Shown here in pieces: positions 1-5,218 of a DNA stretch of 5,218 nucleotides. Source of the DNA: Erysipelotrichaceae bacterium UBA6182. Lineage in GTDB: Bacteria; Bacillota_I; Bacilli_A; Erysipelotrichales; Erysipelotrichaceae. The notes under the pieces were generated by a model. That model was not told the DNA's origin and searched no databases. It was given only the letters and a program-made list of their open reading frames with translations. Every line of letters starts with the position of its first letter. Within the stretch, counting starts at the first letter, position 1. The position numbers were made by a program, and so were the translations under genes. Where the stretch lies: NCBI GenBank assembly GCA_002422065.1, contig DITO01000177.1, forward strand, positions 1 to 5,218, read 5' to 3'.

Positions 1-1
1 T

Positions 2-247
2 AGATATAGGGTTTTGTCATTCACCGGTAATATCATAAATCTTCAGCAACTTGGTATTAAATATGTTATACCAACCGGAGTAATGACTGCAGAAACAGAT
101 TCTAATAGAGTCTATACGTCTATTGCATTAATTTCTTCTCCAGATGTAAACAAATATTCTGGTGATCTTCTTTATATTTCTGATGAAAATCCGTTTTCAT
201 TTAGTAATGATCAGGGGATTAGTATTAAGACATTTTTAAAGTTTTAA
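2..247 (+). CDS. C-terminal end of an upstream phage structural protein, possibly baseplate wedge gp8-like (5' truncated)
   Basis: The frame is open from the first full codon at position 2 (RYRVLSFTGN...) to a TAA at 245-247, giving 81 visible residues. A TTG at 14 could be read as a start, but nothing resembling a ribosome binding site can be seen before it and the frame continues to the window edge, so this is most likely the tail of a longer gene. The fragment is beta-rich with no membrane segment. It ends with GDLLYISDENP, then SNDQGISIKTFLKF. From memory, a C-terminus of the form 'GxLLYI-xNxP-xxxDQ-xxIKxxLxF' occurs in baseplate wedge proteins of the gp8 type in T4-like marine phages, which would fit a position just before the large structural genes. 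That assignment is recollection, not a search result. The safe statement is a structural protein C-terminus read in the same direction as the next two genes, 42 bases upstream of the next ATG. Confidence 0.6.
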   Translation, partial: RYRVLSFTGNIINLQQLGIKYVIPTGVMTAETDSNRVYTSIALISSPDVNKYSGDLLYISDENPFSFSNDQGISIKTFLKF

Positions 248-268
248 TACCTACCATAATAAATCTAG

Positions 269-285
269 AATTTTAAGAGAAAATT
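269..285 (+). repeat. Small A/T-only inverted repeat around the ribosome binding site
   Basis: AATTTT (269-274) and AAAATT (280-285) are perfect reverse complements separated by five bases (AAGAG). The loop holds most of the presumed Shine-Dalgarno of the following gene. All six pairs are A-T, so the hairpin would be marginally stable and may be chance in AT-rich DNA. Confidence 0.3.
275..280 (+). promoter_or_regulatory. Ribosome binding site that decides the start of the large structural gene
   Basis: AAGAGA lies nine bases before the ATG at 290 and partly matches the Shine-Dalgarno core. In the same frame a TTG at 284 and an ATA at 287 precede the ATG. The TTG would sit only three bases from this site, which is too close, so the ATG at 290 is the preferred start. 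Confidence 0.55.
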
Positions 286-289
286 GATA

Positions 290-3200
290 ATGACAACAAC
301 GAATTTAAATGTAGCACCATATTATGATGACTTTGATGTTACTAAGGGCCATCAACAAATTTTGTTTAAGCCTGGATATGCCGTACAAGCTCGAGAACTG
401 ACACAAATTCAGACGATTCTCAGAGATCAAATTTCTAAATTTGGTCATCACATCTTTAAACATGGTTCGGTTGTCATCCCAGGTAACATTACGTCTGATC
501 TTGCTTTATGTCATGTTAAATTAACTACATCCCCAACATTTGATTCAGAACAACTAATTGATACCACCGTTAGTAGTACTACTGGATTGCAGGGCAGAAT
601 TCGTGCATATACTTCAGCTGCTGGCGCCGATCCATTCACAATCTATGTTTCTTATCTAAATTCCGGTACTAATTCAGAACAGGTCTTTGGTCCGTCAGAA
701 ACTTTGACAGTGACAACAGCCTTGGGCTTGGTATATACATTTGAAACTGCCGCGGTTTCACCAGTAGGTGCCGCGGCATTGGCGTTCATAAATGATGGCG
801 TTTTCTTTATCCATGGTACGTTTGCACAGGTAAACAAACAGTCTATTGTTATTGCTAAATATACAAATGTCCCCAACTGTTCAGTATTGCTTAAAATCAC
901 CGAAGAAATAGTATCTTCAACCGATGACAACACGTTATTAGATCCTGCAACTGGATCTAATAACTATGCCGCTCCGGGTGCAGATAGAATTAAACTTACG
1001 CTAACTTTAGTCTCACTACCTGCCGGGGAGCCAATCACCGACAATTATGTAGAACTAATGAGATTCAATGCTGGTGTGTTGGAATTTAATTCGAAATATG
1101 CTAAGTACAATGAGTTAGAAAAGAATCTAGCAAGAAGAACAGCAGATGAATCTGGGGATTATATTGCCAATGGATTACAAATATCTCTCCATGAAAGTTT
1201 AAAGAAACAATTCAATGGTGGTAAAGTTGTTGGTGGTTCAGTAGATGATTATGCAATCTCTGTGCAACCCGGTAAGGCATACATTGATGGTTTTGAAGCC
1301 GAAGTTCCGAGTGAAAGAATTCTCACTGTACCAAAAGGTCGCGGTCTTACTCCAAATCACATAAAAAATAAACAGATTAGTACCGTTGCCAATTACGGGC
1401 AATATTTTTATGTGACTAATTTGAAGTCTTTACCAAACTTTAAAGATCAGCAGACAGTTGATCTTTATAATTCTGAATCTGTAGACGTTGCTACTCTAAT
1501 CGGACAAGCATCTGTTATAGGTATAGATCTTTTTGAAAGCAACTCTACTGATGCCACTAATATCTATAAGTTATATGTTACTGGTATAACTGCAACCGGC
1601 AATCTTTCTACATTAGGATCCGTAAGATTTACAGGTTCAGCGGTCGGTTCGGCCGATGTGGTTCACAAGATGACCGTGACTGTATCTGGTGCAGATTTTA
1701 TACAGAATGAAATTATTTCATATCTAAGTAATGTTGGTACCGTTGTTAAGTGGAATAGATCTTCATCGATACTTTATGTGAAGAAACATACCACCGCGAA
1801 TCTACCTTCTGTTGGGTTTACAATTACCGGTGGTACTTCTGGTGCCACGGGTGTAATTAAATCATCGGAATACATTAAAACTAATCAGGTTGGTTCTTCA
1901 ATTTTCCAAATCTCAGAAGAAGCAGTCTATAAAATCAAACAGAACATAGGTACCGATGCTTCTCCGGTATATGCCTCAAATATTTCCTATAAAGTTTATA
2001 AAGAAATCTCAATAGTTTTAGCTGCCGGCACTGGTAGTTTTACTATTTCTGATGGCACCATTGATCCAATAGAAATTGGTAATACAATCGTAACTTCGGC
2101 TACTGCAAATCTATCTATTAGTACTCTTAGTTTATCTGTTAATGGTCAAACTATTACTTATACCGGCGCTGGCGCAGATGGTGCAGTTATCAAAATCATC
2201 TGTGCAGTTACAAAATCGGCAAATTCAAATAAGAGCAAAGCACTAGCGACTCATACAGAGTCTGGTTTAGCTCGAGCTTCAACTATCTTATTGCAAAAAG
2301 CAGACATCTATAAATTAGTCTCTGTAATATCTAGCACCGAGGGTGATGTTACTTCTAGATATGGATTCTCCACCGGGCAGACCGATTATTCATATGCACT
2401 TGGGTCTGTAATTCTACAAGGAATTCAGCCGGCCTCGGGGACTCTATCGGTTACATATGAATATTTTTCTCATTCTGGTACTGGTGATTTTTTCTCAATT
2501 GATTCTTATGTATCTTCTGGTTTGACTGATTACTATGGATCTGTGGGAAGATATATTTCTGCATCCGATGGAGTGGTTTATGATCTAACAAATTGTTTAG
2601 ATTTTAGACCTAAGTTTGATGATGTACCAAGCAAAGTTGATCAAATAGTAATTGACTCAAGAATAACAACTGATGTTCAATTTTATGTTGGTAGATATGA
2701 TTCGATTCTTCTCGAGAAGAATGGTAATCTATCGGTAAATGTTGGAACTCCGGCTATTTCTCCATCATACCCACCCGTTAAGAATGGCTCTATCAATTTA
2801 GGTACAATCTATGTGCCACCTTATACATTCAAGATAAGCGATATGAAAATATATCCATCTGAATTAAAAGGTTACAAAATGAGCGATATTCTTGCCATTG
2901 AGAATCGCATTTTAAATCTAGAACAATACTCACTTCTAAGTAACACAGAAAATAATCTAATCAACAATTCAATCGTTGATGCAAATACTGGTCTTTCTAG
3001 ATATAAATCTGGTTACCTAGTAGAAAATTTCTTCGACCACACAAAGATCGCTGATGTACAAAATGTAGATTTTAAGGCAACTTATGTCAATGGTGAATTG
3101 CAACCGGCGATGGAAAGATATGTTATTGACTTAGATATTAACACAACAACTGGTGTTGTGACTTCGAACTCAACTGTATATGATCCAGTTATAACTCTAC

Positions 3201-3658
3201 CATACACAACTGCGATATTCACAGAACAGGTAACGTCGTCGAGGATAACGAATGTCAATCCATTCATGGTGTTTTCGTGGCAAGCCGATTTAAGTATCGT
3301 CCCTTTAGTTGATAATTTTGTTAATTTCAATATTTTACCAAAGATTAACACTGTAATAAATAATGTTGTCGTAACAACTACTACAATCGATGTTCCACGG
3401 CCGTGGGATTGGGTTGCGGAATTACCCGCGCAAGATCCAGTTCCGGTAATTATAGCTCCACCACCACCAATCACACCACCTTCAGTTGTTATTCCAGTTC
3501 TCCCACCACCAATTCAACTTGCTCCAACGACAATTGGTGGTTTTATGACTACATATGATCGAAGTGGGAATAGACATGCTATCTGGGATTATGGTACCGG
3601 TCGTTTTGGTGAATGGATTCCCGGTGAAGCACCAAGATTCCCACCATTACAGCGCTAA
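290..3658 (+). CDS. DUF4815-type large phage virion structural protein, with proline-rich C-terminus
   Basis: This gene encodes 1122 residues from ATG 290 to TAA 3656-3658. A series of landmarks matches, as I recall them, the large DUF4815 structural proteins of T4-like and related phages. In order they are: NVAPYYDDFD (7-16) and FKPGYAVQAREL (26-37); TGLQGRIRAYT then TIYVSYLNSGT (98-127); VFFIHGTFAQVNKQ (171-184); DPATGSNNYAAPGADR (218-233); ARRTADESGDY (281-291); VQPGKAYIDGFEAE (325-338); a divergent beta-rich middle with VVKW...ILYV (485-497) and GGTSGATG (514-521); GDFFSIDSY (732-740); CLDFRP (769-774); QFYVGRYD (797-804); YKMSDILAIENRILNLEQYS (862-881); GLSRYKSGY (901-909); GELQPA (935-940); and NVNPFMVFSW (988-997). 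There is no signal peptide or membrane segment. Residues 1036-1079 are proline-rich and 1080-1122 form a Trp/Gly/Arg-rich tail. The likely role is a baseplate- or tail-fibre-associated virion component; the exact position is not known to me. The family assignment is strong and the function is inferred from it and the context. Confidence 0.85.
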   Translation: MTTTNLNVAPYYDDFDVTKGHQQILFKPGYAVQARELTQIQTILRDQISKFGHHIFKHGSVVIPGNITSDLALCHVKLTTSPTFDSEQLIDTTVSSTTGLQGRIRAYTSAAGADPFTIYVSYLNSGTNSEQVFGPSETLTVTTALGLVYTFETAAVSPVGAAALAFINDGVFFIHGTFAQVNKQSIVIAKYTNVPNCSVLLKITEEIVSSTDDNTLLDPATGSNNYAAPGADRIKLTLTLVSLPAGEPITDNYVELMRFNAGVLEFNSKYAKYNELEKNLARRTADESGDYIANGLQISLHESLKKQFNGGKVVGGSVDDYAISVQPGKAYIDGFEAEVPSERILTVPKGRGLTPNHIKNKQISTVANYGQYFYVTNLKSLPNFKDQQTVDLYNSESVDVATLIGQASVIGIDLFESNSTDATNIYKLYVTGITATGNLSTLGSVRFTGSAVGSADVVHKMTVTVSGADFIQNEIISYLSNVGTVVKWNRSSSILYVKKHTTANLPSVGFTITGGTSGATGVIKSSEYIKTNQVGSSIFQISEEAVYKIKQNIGTDASPVYASNISYKVYKEISIVLAAGTGSFTISDGTIDPIEIGNTIVTSATANLSISTLSLSVNGQTITYTGAGADGAVIKIICAVTKSANSNKSKALATHTESGLARASTILLQKADIYKLVSVISSTEGDVTSRYGFSTGQTDYSYALGSVILQGIQPASGTLSVTYEYFSHSGTGDFFSIDSYVSSGLTDYYGSVGRYISASDGVVYDLTNCLDFRPKFDDVPSKVDQIVIDSRITTDVQFYVGRYDSILLEKNGNLSVNVGTPAISPSYPPVKNGSINLGTIYVPPYTFKISDMKIYPSELKGYKMSDILAIENRILNLEQYSLLSNTENNLINNSIVDANTGLSRYKSGYLVENFFDHTKIADVQNVDFKATYVNGELQPAMERYVIDLDINTTTGVVTSNSTVYDPVITLPYTTAIFTEQVTSSRITNVNPFMVFSWQADLSIVPLVDNFVNFNILPKINTVINNVVVTTTTIDVPRPWDWVAELPAQDPVPVIIAPPPPITPPSVVIPVLPPPIQLAPTTIGGFMTTYDRSGNRHAIWDYGTGRFGEWIPGEAPRFPPLQR
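748..778 (+). repeat. GC-rich intragenic inverted repeat / hairpin
   Basis: TGCCGCGG (748-755) is the exact reverse complement of CCGCGGCA (771-778). Inside it CACC (759-762) pairs with GGTG (767-770) around the tetraloop AGTA. The whole could fold as 8 + 4 base pairs with a three-T bulge at 756-758. It lies within the coding sequence for ETAAVSPVGAAAL of the large structural protein and is clearly more GC-rich than its surroundings. TGCCGCGG also occurs as a direct repeat (748-755 and 769-776) because CCGCGG is self-complementary. Whether it has an RNA function is unknown. Confidence 0.6.
3395..3406. repeat. Perfect 12-base palindrome at the start of the proline-rich segment
   Basis: CCACGGCCGTGG equals its own reverse complement. 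It encodes Pro-Arg-Pro-Trp, the first residues of the proline-rich segment, and is GC-rich in AT-rich surroundings. It has no loop, so it could only act as a double-stranded site or pair between strands. It may be a consequence of the codons used. Confidence 0.5.
3395..3526 (+). other. Segment coding for proline-rich linker 1 (residues 1036-1079 of the large protein)
   Basis: The segment begins PRPWDW, continues through VPVIIAPPPP, ITPPSVVIPV and LPPPIQLAP, and contains 16 prolines in 44 residues, mostly CCA codons. It follows the NVNPF block and separates the conserved body from a 43-residue C-terminal tail with WDYGTGRFGEW (1099-1109). Such a segment would be extended and poorly folded, so it is probably a spacer or a docking strand. 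Confidence 0.7.
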
Positions 3659-3673
3659 TTAATTTGAAGTAAC

Positions 3674-3677
3674 AGAG
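3674..3677 (+). promoter_or_regulatory. Weak ribosome binding site of the third gene
   Basis: AGAG ends six bases before the ATG at 3684, within the 25-base gap after the preceding stop. The match to the Shine-Dalgarno core is short. The ATG is supported more by the conserved-looking N-terminus that follows and by the tight spacing; the next in-frame ATG (3735) would remove 17 residues. Confidence 0.45.
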
Positions 3678-3683
3678 TAATCT

Positions 3684-5218
3684 ATGGCAACAGTATCAAG
3701 AACAGATTTAATTTCACAAACTGCAGCCGCATTTATGCGGGCTATTCAGTTGTCTTATTCTATTAAGAATGCAAAACCAAACACTAAAATGTATGCGTTC
3801 TTTGATGGAATTTCAGTAAATAAATTTATTACACCCACAGGTGGTGTCCGCGGTGGTCAAGTCACCACAAATTCTGCCGGCGAGGCCACAGGAACTTTCA
3901 CAATTAACGATTTTACTTATAGTACTGGTACTAAGGAATTAAAATTTTTAGATTCAGAAATCTATAGTGAACTTTTAGTGCCGGGATCCACTGTATCATC
4001 TGCAACTGCGTTTTTTACATCAAATGGTGTTATAGATACGACTCAGGAAACACAAACTACCACTAACAATATTACACAAAATAATATTGTTTTCCGTGAT
4101 GTACGTGCACCACGGCCAGCGCCAACACCACCAACTCCTATACCTATCATTGTGCCGGCGCCTCCAGCACCACGACCACCTAATCCACTCAGAGATCCAT
4201 TAGCGCAATCATTTTTTACACACGGTGTGGTCGGTGGTGTTAACATCGCAAAGATTGATATTTTCTTTAGTTCTAAAGATCCTGGATCTTTACCGATCAC
4301 ATTGGAAATTAGAAAACTCGTTAATGGCGTTCCAACTTTGGAACTGGCAGACCCAGCGGCTCGGGCCACTGTGAATCCAGCAAACGTTGCTGTATCTTCA
4401 ACTGCTGCTTCTCCTACATCATTTGTGTTTGGCACTCCAATCTATTTACAAGAAAATGAAGATTGGTGTTTTGTTCTTCTATCTAACTCAAACAAGTATA
4501 ATGTTTGGACATCAAAGATTGGTGAAAAATCAATTGAAACTGGGAAGACGATTTTTGAACAACCATTTATTGGTACTATGTTCAAGTCAGAAAACAATAT
4601 AACTTGGACTACCGATTCAACCGAAGATATAAAATTTAGAATTCATAAAGCAGTATTTTCACCATCTGCCACAATAAATCTGACTGCCAAAGCAAATAAG
4701 TTCTATATGTATGGTAGTAGCATGAATGTAACCAATGGTTCTAATGTGATCACCATTGGTTTTAATTATCTACATGGGCTTAGACAGGCAGATAAATTCA
4801 AAATTACTGCACCAACAAATTTAGCCTCATATAGAGGCATTACTGGTGCGCAAATAACTGGAACATATAATATTACTTACATTGATGAGTATACATTGTC
4901 CATTCAACTACCGGTTGGAACATTTACCTCTACCGGCACTCTAGATTTTCCAGGCTTGGTCAATGAAATTCAAGTAGACAATGGTGGCACGGGTTATACA
5001 GTTGCGCCAACAATCACGGTTATTGGTGCAAATACTACTACTGCAACCGCAACTGCTACAGTAAGCAATGGTGTCATTACTGGTATAACCGTTACAAATT
5101 CTGGATCCGGCTATACAACTAAACCAACGATAACTATTACTGGATCTGGATCTGGGGCCAGTACATTTGTTGTTTCCGAAAGTGTTTTTGAAGTACAGAC
5201 TAATCGTGTGTATGATGC
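3684..5218 (+). CDS. Phage virion structural / tail-fibre-like protein with FFDG, DPLAQSF, HGL and GSGY-repeat modules (3' truncated)
   Basis: The frame runs from ATG 3684 to the right edge without a stop: 511 full codons plus two bases. Several modules can be read. Residues 1-125 hold LSYSIKNAKPNTKMYAFFDG followed by a TTNSAGEATGTFTI strand, a motif set I recall from the continuation of DUF4815 proteins. Residues 143-168 are a proline-rich linker. Residues 171-325 start with DPLAQSFFTHG and contain KIDIFFSSKDPGSLPITLEI, GTPIYLQENEDWCFVLLS (250-267), NVWTSKIGE (273-281) and KFRIHKAVF (317-325). Residues 340-423 form a module with GSNVITIGFNYLHGL (352-366) and TGTYNITYIDEYTLSI (392-407), a pattern I know from many phage tail proteins. 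From 429 onward come 39-residue GSGY-type repeats. It starts 25 bases after the preceding gene, so the two are probably made together and act in one virion structure. A host-facing role for the distal repeats is inference. Confidence 0.8.
   Translation, partial: MATVSRTDLISQTAAAFMRAIQLSYSIKNAKPNTKMYAFFDGISVNKFITPTGGVRGGQVTTNSAGEATGTFTINDFTYSTGTKELKFLDSEIYSELLVPGSTVSSATAFFTSNGVIDTTQETQTTTNNITQNNIVFRDVRAPRPAPTPPTPIPIIVPAPPAPRPPNPLRDPLAQSFFTHGVVGGVNIAKIDIFFSSKDPGSLPITLEIRKLVNGVPTLELADPAARATVNPANVAVSSTAASPTSFVFGTPIYLQENEDWCFVLLSNSNKYNVWTSKIGEKSIETGKTIFEQPFIGTMFKSENNITWTTDSTEDIKFRIHKAVFSPSATINLTAKANKFYMYGSSMNVTNGSNVITIGFNYLHGLRQADKFKITAPTNLASYRGITGAQITGTYNITYIDEYTLSIQLPVGTFTSTGTLDFPGLVNEIQVDNGGTGYTVAPTITVIGANTTTATATATVSNGVITGITVTNSGSGYTTKPTITITGSGSGASTFVVSESVFEVQTNRVYD
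4110..4187 (+). other. Segment coding for proline-rich linker 2 (residues 143-168 of the third protein)
   Basis: The segment begins APRPAPTPPTPIPIIVPAPP and leads directly into DPLAQSF, with 13 prolines in 26 residues. It separates the N-terminal FFDG module from the DPLAQSF module. Its start (CCA CGG CC) and its PIPIIVPAPP core resemble the proline-rich segment at the end of the preceding gene (PVPVIIAPPPP). Confidence 0.7.
4730..4761 (+). repeat. 10-base perfect inverted repeat inside the third gene
   Basis: AACCAATGGT (4730-4739) and ACCATTGGTT (4752-4761) are exact reverse complements separated by 12 bases. The arms encode parts of VTNGSNVITIGF at the start of the HGL module. It could form a 10-pair stem in the mRNA. 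No flanking U-tract or other sign of a terminator is present. Confidence 0.5.
4968..5174 (+). repeat. Tandem imperfect 39-residue (117-base) GSGY-type protein repeats
   Basis: Two consecutive units can be aligned in the protein. Unit 1 begins at residue 429 (IQVDNGGTGYTVAPTITVIG) and unit 2 at 468 (ITVTNSGSGYTTKPTITITG). The tyrosines of GTGY and GSGY lie at 438 and 477, exactly 39 residues apart, and each unit shares the order GxGYTxxPTITxxG. Unit 1 continues with a TATATATVSNGV strand; unit 2 has GSGSGASTFVV and then diverges. Repeats of this kind are familiar from phage tail and fibre proteins and probably form a beta-stranded shaft. Further units may follow outside the window. Confidence 0.7.

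Noticed and set aside
256..264. ATAATAAAT in the first intergenic gap as a T4-type late promoter
   Set aside because: It does not match TATAAATA without shifting bases. Closer near-matches (for example TATAAATC at 3002-3009) lie inside coding sequence, as expected in AT-rich DNA.
284..289. Alternative TTG start for the large gene, two codons upstream of the ATG
   Set aside because: It is only three bases from the best ribosome binding site, whereas the ATG at 290 has a workable spacing of nine.
652..933. Open frame of 93 codons on the minus strand
   Set aside because: It lies wholly inside the strongly supported DUF4815 gene on the other strand and encodes no recognisable motif. Its length is expected by chance.
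3082..3474. Open frame of 130 codons on the minus strand
   Set aside because: It is antisense to the conserved end and the CCA-rich proline segment of the large gene. The glycine-rich start is only the reverse reading of the proline codons.
3659..3683. Terminator or recoding site between the second and third genes
   Set aside because: The 25 bases contain no inverted repeat and no U-tract. The stop is followed by a separate ATG in a different frame with no slippery run, so a programmed frameshift is not supported.
4043..4435. Open frame of 130 codons on the minus strand
   Set aside because: It is antisense to the linker and DPLAQSF module of the third gene. Its Gly/Ala-rich stretch is the mirror of the proline-rich coding sequence.
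4387..4602. Open frame of 71 codons on the plus strand
   Set aside because: It overlaps the third gene in another frame. The leucine-rich start is a frame-shifted reading of Ser/Thr/Ala codons, and the main frame has clear family motifs here.
1..5218. Defence system, retroelement, CRISPR array, tRNA or integrase
   Set aside because: All three reading frames are structural and fill nearly the whole window. No spaced repeats, cloverleaf or enzyme motifs were seen.

Overview
The window is an AT-rich stretch of a tailed-phage (or prophage) virion-structure operon. All three genes lie on the + strand and the coding is nearly gapless: the 3' end of a gene entering from the left (ends at 247), one complete 1122-residue gene (290-3658), and a third gene that starts at 3684 and is still open at the right edge. 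The gaps are 42 and 25 bases. Each full start has a weak AG-rich ribosome binding site, and no terminator is visible, so co-transcription is the simple reading. The proteins resemble those of T4-like contractile-tailed phages of aquatic bacteria, such as the cyanophage and pelagiphage type. The host cannot be named from this sequence.

The central gene carries a run of motifs that I recognise, from memory, as the DUF4815 family of large phage structural proteins. They run from an N-terminal YYDDFD / FKPGYAVQARELTQ block to an NVNPF...W block near residue 990. After that the protein does not continue into the usual downstream modules. It enters a proline-rich segment, then a short Trp/Gly/Arg-rich tail, and stops.

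The third gene starts with what looks like the missing continuation: a KPNTKMYAFFDG module, a second proline-rich linker, a DPLAQSF module, a phage-type HGL module and the first copies of a GSGY-type beta repeat. Genes two and three therefore look like two halves of a system that I recall as often being one longer polypeptide. Each half has a proline-rich segment at the presumed break point. Together they probably build a baseplate-associated or tail-fibre-like structure. The repeats and the HGL module suggest that gene three reaches outward toward the host surface.

Nothing indicates a mobile element, tRNA, CRISPR array or defence system. The most interesting signals are the split architecture, the related-looking linkers, and several perfect inverted repeats inside coding sequence. 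The strongest of these is a GC-rich hairpin at 748-778.
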